From NCBI RefSeq assembly GCF_039555335.1, contig NC_092636.1:54677706-54741705 (forward strand): 64,000 nt of DNA, given 5' to 3'. The position numbers and the translations under genes were made by a program. This stretch comes from Amphiura filiformis (taxonomy: Eukaryota; Echinodermata; Ophiuroidea; Amphilepidida; Amphiuridae). Shown here one piece after another: positions 1 through 10,138 of the stretch (position 1 is the stretch's first letter; each line of letters opens with the position of its first letter). The notes beneath the pieces were generated by a model that saw only the letters and a program-made list of their open reading frames with translations, ran no database searches and had not been told where the DNA came from.

Positions 1-270
1 TTCCAGACCAAATCTCCGCAAAAAGTATGGAATTCCAGGCACATTCCATCAAACCCCTATAGAGGGCAAACTTTTTTTTTGAAAAAAATATCTGGAATTC
101 CAGACCCAATCTCCGCAAAAAGTATGGAATTCCAGGCGCATTCCATCAGACCCCTATAGAGGGCAAACATTTTTTTTGAAAAAATATCTGGAATTCCAGA
201 CCCAATCTCCGCAAAAAGTATGGAATTCCAGGCGCATTCAATCAAACCCCTATAGAGGGCATGCATGAAA
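1..270. repeat. Tandem repeat, 96-97 bp unit, about 2.8 copies
   Basis: The same unit starts at 1, 98 and 194. Each unit holds two GGAATTCC-centred boxes (CTGGAATTCCAGACC and ATGGAATTCCAGG), a T/A tract and the box CCCCTATAGAGGG. Copies differ by only a few bases, so the array expanded fairly recently or is being homogenised. Related but diverged boxes continue to about 440. Open reading through this array gives repetitive peptides that reflect the repeat and not a gene. The array is cut by the window edge, so its true length is unknown. Confidence 0.85.
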
Positions 271-440
271 TAATCAGAATAATCATGGAATTTTTTCCTG
301 ATGTGTGAAAAATAACAGGAATTCCATGTATAGGCCTAGTGAGGGGCCTATAGAGGGCATCCATGGAAATGTTTAAAAATCCTGGAATTTTTACTTGTAT
401 TTCCATAAAAAGTCTGGAATTCCAATGGTGGGATAGAGGA
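270..440. repeat. Degenerate continuation of the GGAATTCC/CTATAGAGGG repeat
   Basis: The boxes TATAGAGGGCAT and CTGGAATT recur at about 250, 350, 413 and 430, but the spacing is irregular and the units are eroded. This looks like the older flank of the array at 1-270. Confidence 0.6.
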
Positions 441-1000
441 CATCAATGAAAATTGTTTTAAAATCTTTGAAATCTGGAATTTCAATGCACCAGATTTTAA
501 CTTCCAGATATGGTACATTCATTATGCATGGTAATAATGAGCCCTGGGGGAGGAGGTTGTGGGTGGCAAGTCAATTTTTGGCTGGCAGATTTATTTGTTT
601 AATTTTCATATTAAAATTTCAAAGTGAAATGTTAATGCTGTTATTTTTAGTTTATTAGTCAGCATTAATCACTTGCAAGTGTTTGTGGGTCTAACCCCTG
701 ATAATCATAATTAAAAAAGAGCCTCATTGTTTTCGTGGCAGATGTTGAAAACTGCTAGCAATGTCAATTTCATGTGAAAATTGCTGTATTTTGTCAATAA
801 CAACAAAAATCAAAATTTGATTCAATCAGATCATAGAGGATGCTTCATACATCTTCTCTGATCAGATACACTAGTGAACAGAGATATAGGATTAGTAACA
901 ATTGAATGGGCATAAAAATTCGAGCCAGGTATAACAACTTCATGTGGGGAACTTAAGACAAAGACACAGATAGATAAAAACTAATGGAGGACTCGCGGTG
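441..1000. other. AT-rich stretch with no recognisable feature
   Basis: I see no long open frame with a recognisable protein, no RNA gene and no clear repeat in this interval. Confidence 0.5.
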
Positions 1001-1007
1001 TACTAGC

Positions 1008-1092
1008 GTTGGGCGATACTCGATACTGCCGATACCAGTGGTATTGGTAGTCGATACCATTTGGTATCGGCTATTCTCCGAAACGATACTTT
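1008..1092. repeat. GATAC/GGTATC palindromic patch
   Basis: Short inverted words (CGATAC, GGTATC, GATACC) alternate for about 80 bp and can fold into several small hairpins. Similar GATACC/GGTACC-rich patches lie near 46795-46825 and 49055-49105, so this is an interspersed simple motif and not unique sequence. Confidence 0.5.
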
Positions 1093-1163
1093 TGACAGAA
1101 TACACAAATATTCAAATACAACTTCGGCTAGCATCTTAAAATGAAACTTTGAGTCAAAAATAG

Positions 1164-1530
1164 TAGACTCCTAACCGGAGCGATCTTACCTTTCCGATGT
1201 TGATTAAGATAGGCCTACTTCTTGCGTCGATCCCGAGATGCGGAAAAACCCAGTAGTCATTTTGTCCCACATAAATGAATAAATAACAAAAAACGACCCC
1301 CGAGTGGACTCACCCATTTGGTGACGTCACCGGTAATCATCCCTTATCCGACTTGGGTACCCCTACTCGGCCAAACTTGCAGGGGGCGGCCAGTGTCCGG
1401 GAATCAGCAACATCGGAAAGATAAGATCGCTCCGGTTAGGAGTCTACAAAACATTTCTGTTTTGGACTGTTTCTTCCCTTTCCGATGTTGATTAAGATAC
1501 TGCTTGCATCAACATCTGAAAGATCGATCT
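1164..1530. repeat. DIRS terminal/internal complementary inverted repeats
   Basis: A segment of about 42 bp at 1164-1205 (containing CTAACCGGAGCGATCTTACC) is repeated as its reverse complement at 1403-1446. Part of it (CCTTTCCGATGTTGATTAAG) recurs in direct orientation at 1477-1496, and a weaker inverted echo lies at 1506-1524. DIRS elements are known to carry inverted terminal repeats plus an internal complementary region used to complete circular cDNA. The position, just downstream of the recombinase, matches that arrangement. Confidence 0.75.
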
Positions 1531-1694
1531 AGCAAGTAACCGACGGATGGAGGTACAAGATCGGCAGCATCTGATCAGGAACGGGATCGGGAGCAGGTAG
1601 CACGGGTTTCCTGAGGTCAAAGAATTTTCCCCCACATCGGCCGGGAAACAAAAATGACCACATGAATACAGACAAAAACCTCAAAGTACGGTGG

Positions 1695-2611
1695 TTAAGA
1701 ATAGAAACACTGGTTCTTACCATGCTGAGTATTCTGAATTGTCTGCACCTGATACACCACCATATCAATGCCCCAGAACGGCCCTGGCAAACCTGTCGCC
1801 TGCTCTCTGATTACTGACGTTTTTGTAGTATATCGAAGAGAATGATGACGGGGTCTTCCAGGACACTGCCTGACAGATATCTTCAATGAGGACCCCCTAC
1901 GATAGGCCCAGGATGATGAGATCGATCTTGTTGAGTGGGCCTTGGGGCGCGCATCTTTTGCGACCGCCCCTGAGTCCACTCAACACCTGGACCAGCCATC
2001 GCGCTAGGGTTTGCTTAGCGGCTGGACCATGAGGTTCTGCATGGGTGATGAATATGCGGTCATGAGTCCCTCTTAAGGTTTGTGTTCGGAAGAGGTACTG
2101 CTGAAGCGCCCTCACCGGGCACCACAGCCTGTCTTCGGCTACTGACGAACCTTGCCCAATTCTGGGTATGGAGAGGGATGAGTGTCGGAATGTACTGCGT
2201 TCATTCTTGGCCAAGAAATCAGGGCGCAGAAAGAGCGTCGCTCCGTTGTTTGTGAACACGGAAGCTGACTTCGAGACCGCATGCAATTCTGAGCACCGCC
2301 TTTATAAAGCCAACGCCAATAGGGAAGCCGTCTCGAGAGTTACGTACTTAAGCGTCACTTTTGATAGGGGCTCAAAAGGATGACCCTTAAGGTAATCTAA
2401 GACTGTGTTGAGATCCCACGGGGGATCACCTTCCTATCTGGCGGGCGCACATACCGTCGAGGAGAAGACTGAGGGACCCATCGGTGTTGATGGTCGACCC
2501 GTCTTCGAATCCTTGATGAATGGAGAGAATCGCCGACTTGTAGTTGGCCACAGTGGCCTGCTGAAGTCCTGACTGGAACTTTTCTGTCAGAAACTCTGCC
2601 ACTAGAGGCAC
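1695..2611 (-). pseudogene. DIRS tyrosine recombinase (integrase) pseudogene
   Basis: Three minus-strand segments in different frames rebuild a DIRS-type tyrosine recombinase. The N-terminal core-binding part (2611-2426) reads FLTEKFQSGLQQATVANYKS. The middle (about 2345-1920) holds the box I-like RRCSELHAVS followed by WCPVRALQQYLFRTQTLRG. The C-terminal part (1979-1695) has the box II motif H-x-x-R in AHSTRSISSSWA, then SLRY, the likely nucleophile tyrosine. The enzyme family cuts and rejoins DNA through that tyrosine to insert circular cDNA. Frame breaks near 1950 and 2400 and an in-frame stop just before box I show it is dead. Catalytic residues are still legible, so decay is moderate. 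Confidence 0.8.
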
Positions 2612-2702
2612 AGACGCTCTAGTGGGAGAGATATCTCTCTCACCGCACCATGCGTAGTAGGGAGCCAGCCGCTAGCTATACGTACGGAGGGTAGACTTTC
2701 GT

Positions 2703-3560
2703 CTACCCCCGGCGATGAGAGAAGCAGCTTCTGATGAAAAGCCTCCCTCCGCTGTGCGCCCTGATAAGGGCCATGCAGCTAACTGCAGGTGCTCTAGTGG
2801 TGGACTGGGTACCTCTCATCTGAGCATCCGGAGTAGATCTGGTAACTCGGGGAATCGCGGCAGATCCACCATCGAACAAAACCACAGGTGTTTCGGCCAG
2901 AACGGCGCGATCAGAATGACGTTGCAGTCCTCCCTCCCGATCTTGGCCACCACCCTCGTGAGTAGTGAGATCGGGGGAAAGCGTATGCAGTCATCCCTCC
3001 CCAGTCTACGGACAGAGCATCCACGGCGAACGCTTGTGGGTCTGCGACCCTCGAACAGTACACCGGCAGTTGATGATTGCGCTGAAATGCGAACAGATCT
3101 ATCGAGGGGTGGTACATCACCTCGAAGATCGTCTGGACGACCTGCGGAGCAAGGGACCATTCTGTTGGTCCCGACACCTTCCCTCGTGACAGATCGTCCG
3201 CGAGGATGTTGGTGACGCCCGCTATGTGCATCGCTCTCAACGTAATATGCCTGGACTTGCACCACCCTATCAGGCGCAGTGCATGCAGGCACAACCGAGG
3301 TGACCTGGTGCCCCCTTGGAGTTCTCTCCACTGCCCATAGCTCGAAAAGGTTGATGTGGGAATGTGTCCCCGTGGATGTGGCCCTCCAGCCCAGCTTTGA
3401 CGCGTCGGTCAAATTGGGCTGATGGGTCCACCACCAGAGTTCCTCTCGCGCGATCTCCGACATCGGAACCGCGAACGATATCGGGTGATGACTGGGTCTG
3501 TAAAAGGCGAGAAGGTGCAGTTGGATATGCCTCATAAGGCCCAGAACCTTCATCCATGCC
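2703..3560 (-). pseudogene. DIRS RNase H domain and linker, frameshifted
   Basis: On the minus strand, about 3470-3400 reads LTDASKLGWRATSTG and then HINLFELWAVE, the first aspartate and the glutamate of a Ty3/DIRS RNase H. A frame change near 3290 is followed by HIAGVTNILADDLSRG, carrying the last conserved aspartate, and then by the linker TEWSLAPQVVQTIF, DLFAFQRNHQLPVY and VDALSVDWGGMTAYAFP typical of DIRS elements. RNase H removes the RNA template during cDNA synthesis. The domain is complete in outline but split over two frames, so no single product can be made. It lies between the truncated reverse transcriptase and the recombinase as expected. Confidence 0.78.
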
Positions 3561-4042
3561 AAGATCTAGCGATGCCGCCCACATACCCTTGATGGGACAG
3601 GCTAGCACCGAAGCGAGAGTCTCCATTCTGAACCTCTTGGGCCTGATGAACTCGTTCAACGGCTTGAGGTTCAATATGGGCCTCCAGTCGCCGGTCTTCT
3701 TTGGAGCCAAGAAGAATGTGCTCCAAAACCCCTTGGGGAAAGGGGGGTAGACGGGACAATCGCCCGCTTCGTGAGAAGCTGAGTGACCTCCGATAGTAGC
3801 GCCCGACGCTGGGGGCCGTCTGACGGCACTACTGTGGACCTCTGAAACGTGCAGGCGCACGAGGGGGGACTGGTGAACTCCAGTCTGTAACCCCCGCTCA
3901 CTACCGACAATACCCAGGCGCCCGGAGAGATGGCTTGCCGCCGGCATGGACTGTCGACCGCCGTACCCTCAGGAACGATCTGACTTGCTCCCCTTGGAAG
4001 AACGCTTGCTCTTCTTGAGGGGCTTGTCTGATGATCCTGCAC
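3550..4042 (-). pseudogene. DIRS reverse transcriptase, N-terminal part only
   Basis: Minus-strand reading from about 3930 gives WVLSVVSGGYRLEFTSPPS, then a frameshift near 3740 in a G-rich run, then FWSTFFLAPKKTGDWRPILN, KPLNEFIRPKRFRMETL and MWAASLDLG. These are the fingers and the start of motif A (LDL) of a DIRS/Ty3-like reverse transcriptase. Directly after SLDL the sequence jumps to KVLGLMRHIQLHLLAFYRP, which belongs beyond the palm, next to RNase H. The motif B and YxDD part is missing, so there is an internal deletion at about 3560. Two independent defects (frameshift, deletion) make this a pseudogene. Confidence 0.78.
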
Positions 4043-4340
4043 TACTCTTGCGCTTCCCAGACTTTTGGGTGCTGCAGAGGTAGCCTCGAGCTCCGGTGTA
4101 GTCAGTGGTGCACGACCTGCTGAAGCCGGAGCCGACGAAGAGGAACGCTTACCAGAAGACTTGGACTTATTGCGTTTCTTCTTCGTCTTGCTGCCCTTCC
4201 CTTGGTCAGGGCAGCCTCTGACTTCTTCAGAGTGCTCGCTTTGGTTGCCTTCTCGGCCCGGTCCTCAACCGTGGCGCAAAAAGCCTCACCAAAGAGAAAC
4301 CCCTGTCACTCCAAGTCGGATCTCTTCATTGCCAATGCCT
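4042..4340 (-). pseudogene. DIRS Gag-like C-terminal tail
   Basis: The minus strand encodes LFGEAFCATVEDRAEKATKA near 4300-4250, then after a frame change a Lys/Ser-rich stretch including KTKKKRNKSKSSGKRSSSS and later TSPSRRASVLPRG running into the reverse transcriptase. Basic, low-complexity tails of this kind are common at the end of DIRS Gag proteins, where they bind nucleic acid. No capsid-like fold is recognisable. Upstream sequence turns AT-rich with no coding signal, so the 5' half of gag is missing. Confidence 0.45.
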
Positions 4341-4513
4341 ACATGGAAAGTATTATTTGCCATCTACCACAGATAGAGCAATTTTGCAGGTTCAAGTGGT
4401 TAAATTCAAAATGCAGTGCAGTTTTATGGGAAGTCATTTTGACTTATATAATTTTTTTAAAATATGACACCATTTGGTAATCTCCAATCTATCGAACAAT
4501 TTATAAGTGTTCC

Positions 4514-5047
4514 TTAATCCTATAGCTTTAAAGCCCGGGGGCACTCCAACTTTGGAGGTGACGCGTATGTAGGGCTGTTAAGACCCCCTTTTTCAGCGTC
4601 GCTGTCACCCAAAGACCCCATATTTTTTTACGAACACATGTTCTGTGAAACTTCTGTCACCCAAAGACCCCCTATTTTTCATTTGATCTGTCACCCAAAG
4701 ACAATTTTAACAGCAACTTTCATTTATCACTGATTTTGTCACTTATTTTGAAAAAACAGAGAAATTTGAAGCCATTTAGAACTAGAAATTCAATTTTGAG
4801 GTTTCTGTTGCGCTGTTTCGGCTCTCACCCAAAGATTCCATTTAAAAAAAGGTCATGTTCTCACCCAATGACCCCATATTTTTTTACATTTTGCTCTCAC
4901 CGAATGCCAAAAATCATGATCTCACCCAATGACCCCATATTTTTTACATTTTGGTCTCACCGAATGCCCCTTAGTGCGAAAGTGCCAGCCCTACACCTAT
5001 ATCCATTTCAAATTGAAGTCCCCCCCCCCCGGGCTTTAAAGGCTTAA
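4514..5047. mobile_element. TIR element (MITE) flanked by TTAA
   Basis: The ends carry CTTTAAAGCCCGGGGG (from 4526) and its reverse complement CCCCCGGGCTTTAAAGG (to 5042); similarity extends inward some 55 bp to TGTAGGGCT. TTAA lies just outside at 4514-4517 and 5044-5047. The interior is a run of degenerate repeats built on CACCCAAAGACCCC and CTCACCCAATGACCCC followed by ATTTTTTAC. There is no transposase frame, so this is a non-autonomous element. TTAA is the target of piggyBac-type transposases, but the left end has extra bases between TTAA and the conserved TIR, so that assignment is tentative. Confidence 0.65.
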
Positions 5048-5218
5048 TGTACGATTTCCTTCAAATTTAAAATTTGTCATTATATACTCAAAATGCTGAA
5101 ATAATACTAGTAATAATGATCGGGAATGGTTTCTGTCCATTTTGAGCTGAAATAACGAGGTAACGTGAAAGAAACACTGCTTGTTATTTTGGCCGTTTAA
5201 CACGCAGTTCTATGGGCG

Positions 5219-5257
5219 GACATAAAGTCATAATTTCTTGAATTATGACTTTATGTC
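5219..5257. repeat. Perfect hairpin, 17-bp arms
   Basis: GACATAAAGTCATAATT at 5219-5235 is exactly complementary to 5241-5257, with a 5-base loop. A related word (ATTATGACTTTA) recurs near 5386. This is probably the core of an old foldback element. Confidence 0.7.
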
Positions 5258-5980
5258 GAACTTTGCTCTGTTTACCTACAAACACAACAAATTTGGCTGA
5301 TTCCATTTAGGTGCAAGTTGTGACATGAAACATTACAAATATGCCAAAAAATCAGGTTTAAAAAAAAATTCATATTAGATTGTACATTATGACTTTAAAT
5401 GGCACTTCCCTGTTTAAATAGTGAATCCAAAATGTCATCAATATTAATTGAAATGCCAGTAAACTTCAACTTGATTTGATTTTTGTATTTTTGAAGATTT
5501 GTATTAAAATATCATCAATATAGTTGGAACATGTTGTCTAAATAGTCAATGTGTGTACAGTGTAAATAAGTAATTTACATTTCTTTATAGCTGTTTATAA
5601 ATTTAACAATTATGAAGCAAATGGGATTTTAAAGTTTCCAGTCATAGAATTCAGTTTGTGTGTAGTTTACTTGAAAAATGAGTTGTGGGATAAATACCGG
5701 TACTACTATGAACTTTTAAGCAGCCAGTATCAGCTGTAGTGACCTGGAGTAAATGTCCCATTGGGACTAGTCGTGTGGGTGTGCATCCTTGTGTGCCCTA
5801 TAAAAAATATATGTTTCTCATCACAGATATTGGACTGTGTTCTCATGCACAAGCAATTTTCACTGTGAAATCTGCATCATCATACAGGTGTTTGGTTTTT
5901 CACACCCTCATAGATTAGGTTTAGGGGCAAAACCCAGGGTGGGGGTTGTCCAAACAAGTCTTTTTGCTGCATATTAAGTC
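5258..5980. other. AT-rich stretch, no recognisable feature
   Basis: No gene, RNA or clear repeat is seen here apart from scattered short words shared with neighbouring repeats. Confidence 0.45.
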
Positions 5981-5984
5981 TTCC

Positions 5985-6110
5985 AAAAAGGGAATGGGGC
6001 TACTTTATCATGCCCTCTTTTTGGGTAAAATATTCCCCATGCAGTCTCAAAGAATGACCGGGGGGTGGATTTCATCAAATGACTCCCTTTTATTTTTGGT
6101 GTCAATTCTC
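5985..6110 (+). repeat. Interspersed repeat J, copy 1
   Basis: The block running from CCCTCTTTTTGGGTAAAAT through CCCCATGCAGTCTC to GGTGTC (6013-6103) is the reverse complement of 7452-7546, at roughly 85-90% identity by eye. The two copies face each other across 1.3 kb. They could be two insertions or the arms of a larger foldback. Confidence 0.7.
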
Positions 6111-6620
6111 TCACTGAAAGACACCTAGTTTCAAACTGGTGTCTGCACATCCCTGTCATTTCCAAATTCGAGTGCCCCTTCCCGTCTGGAAATAGAGCTT
6201 CTTTTCCTTTTTCCTGTCAATCCTTTCATCTACTGAAGTAATGAAATATATAAAATTGAGCCTATTGTCAGGTCAGCTGGATAAGAAGTTAGTGAATTTA
6301 GACAAAAAAAAAATCATTCTGTGAGAGATTATCAAAAAATCAATGTTTTTCACTTAAAATTAATATTTTATTGAAAGACTAGTCTTTAATTGATGTCTAA
6401 CAGGTTTTTAGAAGTCAAAATTGACAAATGTTTCCTAATTGAAGGTTTGAAAAAAAAGAAAAAAAAAAGGAAGAAATCTGACCGTCCGACCCAACTTTCC
6501 CATTTTCCCACTTGAGGGCAACACAACAATAATTTTTTTGGCCTAAGTGGATTTACAAGCTATATAGGCCTATTTAAAAAATGTTACATAAAAATGTACA
6601 AGATTGCTGTTCCTTAATAA

Positions 6621-6882
6621 CAGAGCCGTAGCCACGAGTGCAACACCCCGCCCCCTCCCCGAACCTGCAAAAGTATACAAAAAGTCCCAAAATTTAAAGC
6701 ATTTGCGAGCGTATATAGCGAGCCAAAACAATTGGATTTTTAAAGCTTTTTTGGTCAAAAAAAAGGTCCAAATTTGGGGAAGAAAGTCCACTTTTCACAA
6801 AATTGCACCACCTTTTGGAAAATAGCCTACTTTTTCCAAATTCAGTACCCCCCCCCCTAAAAAAATCGTGGCTACGGGCCTG
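6621..6882. mobile_element. hAT-type MITE, 262 bp, with perfect 8-bp TSD
   Basis: The ends are CAGAGCCGTAGCCACGA and TCGTGGCTACGGGCCTG, inverted repeats matching at 15 of 17 positions with the CAG...CTG termini typical of hAT. The 8 bases CTTAATAA occur directly outside both ends (6613-6620 and 6883-6890), the target duplication length of hAT transposases. A paralogous empty site is visible at about 7828-7870, where the flanking words (AAAAATGTACAAGATTGC and AATAATTGGA) are joined without the element. The interior (TTGGTC, GTCCAAATTTGGGG, AGTCCACTTTTCAC) has no coding capacity. A relative lies at 59105-59260. Confidence 0.88.
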
Positions 6883-6908
6883 CTTAATAACAAGATAATT
6901 GGACAAAA

Positions 6909-7135
6909 GAAGGCCCCATGTCACAGGGGAAGTTGCCCAAATTCGTCCAAAATTGTCAACAATGACCAAAGTTGGGCAAAATTGTACAAAACTGCTCAAA
7001 GTTGTCATTTGACTTTGCAAAATTTTTGACAATTTTGTGCAACTTTGCATTAACATTGAGCAACTTTGTGCAACTTTATGCAACTTTTCACTAACATAGC
7101 TTAACATTGAGGAACTTTGCGCAACTTTATGTAGC
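6909..7135 (-). repeat. 'AACTTT' minisatellite, inverted copy
   Basis: Starts with GGCCCCATGTCACAGGGGAA and continues with GTCCAAAATTGTCAA and irregular repeats of GCAACTTTG / TTAACATTGAG. It is the inverted counterpart of 8905-9290. The unit is more degenerate here than in the other copy. Confidence 0.7.
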
Positions 7136-7439
7136 CAGAGGTTTCCAGTGATGTAAAAATCTCAACTTTTTTGAGAAAAGTGGGGGGATGAGGCTGTGGA
7201 TCACAAAATGCCCTTTTAAAAGTGGCAACATTCAAAAGGCCAACCACAAATTATGATGTGTTATGTGTTCTACTTTTACTGTAATAATTTCATCATGACC
7301 AAAATTTAACTGTTTAAAGGGCATATATTGCTCGGACAACATCATACCATTGGCAAGCTAATATTATGAGGACAATGAAAATAACTCCTTTTTTGAAAAA
7401 ATACGATGTTTAAAATTGATACTCCGCAAAAACCAATAG

Positions 7440-7556
7440 GCGAGATTTGACACCAAAAAAGGGAGTTATTTGATGAAATCTCCCCCCCCCCCGGGTCATT
7501 CTGTGAGACTGCATGGGGAATATTTTACCCCAAAAGAGGGTCTTATTAGACTGGGA
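7440..7556 (-). repeat. Interspersed repeat J, copy 2 (inverted)
   Basis: Reverse complement of 6013-6103, including TTTGATGAAATC, a C-run, GGGTCATTCTGTGAGACTG and ATGGGGAATATTTTACCCC. Confidence 0.7.
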
Positions 7557-7689
7557 TCGTCTTTGGTCAAAATATAAAAGTTCACAAAGAAAAATAATGA
7601 CATTTAGTGAATTTAGACAAAAAAACTCATTTTGTGAGTTATCAAAAATGGGGGTGAGGGGTGTTGGTGACAGTAAAACAAAACAGGGG

Positions 7690-7870
7690 ATCCATCATTA
7701 CAATAGACTATGCCATAGTCGATTTTTGACAAATAAAAATATGTTATTAATCATGATGAACGCATTCAGTTGAACTCAAAATTATACTGATATTTATTAC
7801 ATCAAAATACTAGTATGAAATTACAGAAAAATGTACAAGATTGCAGTTCCTTTTTAAAACAAAATAATTG
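7690..7870. repeat. Interspersed repeat X flank, with empty hAT site
   Basis: The segment ATCATGATGAACGCATTCAG...AATTATACTGATATTTATTA at 7750-7800 has an inverted copy at 61427-61479. The following AAAAATGTACAAGATTGC matches 6591-6608 and provides the unoccupied version of the hAT insertion site. Confidence 0.65.
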
Positions 7871-7899
7871 GATAAAGACATCCAAACTCTGAGCATACA

Positions 7900-8600
7900 C
7901 ATAAACTTACATAGGGCCTATATGAAACTTATGCACACACTATTACCTGTAGTACTGGATAATTTTGATATCAGGTCCAGGCTAGATAATATTTAAAATA
8001 GTAATTAATTTCTTTAGACTCAAAGTGCCCATGACATTGATTAGCTTTGATTTATCCTTAATAGTAAAACACCTACTTCCAATACCAGAAAAAAATCCCC
8101 CAGAAATATACAGCATGATTTTTATATGCAAGTTGGAACTGACTATTATATTTTCTTTTCTCCCAATATTTTTTCCAACAACAACTACCTTCATTTATAC
8201 AATCATGTTTACATTCTTCCAACACAACATAGATTCACATATCTATAATCACAAGTAGGGAATTTATATTTCATTTATACCCCAAATATTACTGAAAATA
8301 CCATTAGCCTCTGATCCCGTGCCAGGTTCAACCACAGGGCTTGGCACAGGCGCCGGGTAATTCAAACTCATACTATATAAATAATACTAGTATAGCACTA
8401 TAGATGCACACATATACTGTAGACCGAGATACAAGTTATTAATTATTATAGTACAAGATATTTTTAAAATCAACTTGGGCAAACAATGGCAGGTAACTAC
8501 TAAGGTAAAATTTTGTAAAAGTCTATATACCGGGCCATTTTAAATTTTACACTATAGCATTAGCACAAAATAAAGGTTAAATTTTCCATGTGTTTACCGG
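7900..8600 (+). repeat. Local direct duplication, unit 1
   Basis: Landmarks TTTTGATATCAGGTCCA, GTGCCCATGACATTGATT, CTGAAAATACCATTAGCCTC, CGTGCCAGGTTCAAC and ACCGGGCCATTTT occur here and again in the same order about 1.36 kb downstream (9320-9960). The copies differ by many substitutions and small indels, so the duplication is old. No coding frame is shared between the copies. Confidence 0.8.
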
Positions 8601-8904
8601 GCCCATTTTCCAATTTAAAATAGACGAGGCATAGTCACCTAAAATGGCAGAAAAACTGGACGGCTGCTATATATATCAGACTTTTCAAAACATGGGAAAA
8701 GAAAACCCAGGAAGGCGATAGAGTTGAGTCTCCAATAACAGTGATGCAAGTCAGGGGGCCATTTATACCTTTCGAGGACACCATTTGACATATTTATCCG
8801 GGATATTTATATTGCATATGTAGGCAGGTACGGGGTGGGGGGTGTTTTGGGTTGGTTTTAGGGGTTTAAAATCTTCTGGGGTGAGTCAGCAAAACCAGCA
8901 GCAA

Positions 8905-9290
8905 CTTGACGTAATTTTATGAGAAGTTTACACAACTTTGGGCAACTTTGCATAACTATGGGCAGCTTTGCGCAACTTTACAAAATGTTTAGGAAACTTA
9001 ATGCAACTTTCCGCAACTTTGTAAAATGTTTCGGCAACTTAATGCAACTTTGCAAAATGTTTAGGCAACATAATGCAATTTTGGACAACTTTGCAAAATA
9101 TTTAGGCAACTTAAAGCAACTTTGCGCAACTTTTGCAAAATATTTAGGCAACTTAATGCAACTTTGCAAAATATTTAAGCAACTTAAAGCGACTTTGCGC
9201 AACTTTGCAAAATATTTAGGCAATTTTGTCATTTTTGACAATTTTGGACGAAGTTGAGCAACTTCCCCTGTGACATGGGGCCTAAAAGAC
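8905..9290 (+). repeat. 'GCAACTTTGCAAAATATTTAG' minisatellite
   Basis: A unit of about 30-33 bp, built from GCAACTT, AATGCAACTTTGCAAAAT and GTTTAGGCAACTTAA, is repeated roughly ten times. The right edge TTTTGGACGAAGTTG...CTGTGACATGGGGCC is the reverse complement of the left edge of 6909-7135, so the two arrays sit head to head about 2 kb apart. Frames across it encode only repeat-derived peptides. Confidence 0.8.
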
Positions 9291-9990
9291 ATGTATATGA
9301 AATTCGCACATACACTATAGTAGGCCTACTGAATAATTTTGATATCAGGTCCACGTCCAGGCAAGATAATATTAAAATAGAAATTAATTTCTTCAGACTC
9401 AGACAGAGTGCCCATGACATTGATTTATCCTCAATAGTAAAACACTTACTCCCAAATACCCCCTGAAAAATACAGCAAAATTTTTATATGCAAGTTGGAA
9501 CTGACTAAATTTTTTTTTCTACATGTAATAGGCCTATATTTTCTTTTCTCCCAATGTTTTTCCTTACTTTCATTTACACATAGTTAACACAAGTAGAGAA
9601 CTTTATACATTTCATTTAGTGTGTTACCATGGTAATATATGGCTACCCTAGTGTCAAAACTCTGAAAATACCATTAGCCTCTGACCCCGTGCCAGGTTCA
9701 ACGGCAGGGCTAAGCACATAGCGGGTATTTCAAACTCCAAAAAGCACTAATACAGTAATAGTTGCACACATGCAATATCCCACATGTAGTTATTACTGTG
9801 GATTGCACATGTTTATACATGTACAGCTATTTTCAGGCTACAATAGTGTAGATATTTAAAAAAATGGTGAACAATGACGGAGAACTACCGGGAAAACTAA
9901 AAGGTGAAATTTTGTGTTTACCGGGCCATTTTCAATTTTACAGTAGGCCTATAGCATTTTAGCCCACAATAAATGTTAACAACATGAAAA
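9290..9990 (+). repeat. Local direct duplication, unit 2
   Basis: Second copy of 7900-8600; it carries the same landmarks in order (AATTTTGATATCAGGTCCA at 9336, CTGAAAATACCATTAGCCTC at 9661, TTTACCGGGCCATTTTC at 9917). It begins exactly at the right edge of the minisatellite. Confidence 0.8.
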
Positions 9991-10138
9991 TTCCCATTTT
10001 AAATATGTAATTGTGTGTACTGTGTATAGCCTTTATACCCTATACAGTGTACATGGCATGCATGTATGTAGGTAAACACTTGAAAATAACAGAGTATTGA
10101 TAGTGAGTTTGAATTTGTAACCACTTCTATTTAGAAAA

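Larger units (their letters stand above)
1164..4340 (-). mobile_element. DIRS-type tyrosine-recombinase retrotransposon, degraded
   Basis: Reading the minus strand from about 4340 to 1164 gives, in order: a basic, Ser-rich Gag-like tail, the start of a reverse transcriptase, RNase H, a tyrosine recombinase, and then a complex of inverted repeats. This order (gag, RT/RH, YR, terminal complementary repeats) is the established architecture of DIRS elements, which integrate by a tyrosine recombinase and make no target duplication. The element is GC-richer than its surroundings, a sharp compositional edge at both ends. It is non-functional: frameshifts separate the domains, and the reverse transcriptase lacks its central catalytic part. 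The right (5') end near 4340 is defined only by loss of coding similarity and GC content. Confidence 0.85.

Noticed and set aside
57..266. Minus-strand frame with repeated peptide WNSILFAEIGSGIPDIF
   Set aside because: Product of the 97-bp tandem repeat.
2715..3215. Plus-strand frame of 166 codons
   Set aside because: It is the antisense shadow of the DIRS RNase H region, GC-rich and hence open.
8919..9292. Frames of 112 and 104 codons on both strands
   Set aside because: Both are translations of the 'GCAACTTTG' minisatellite.
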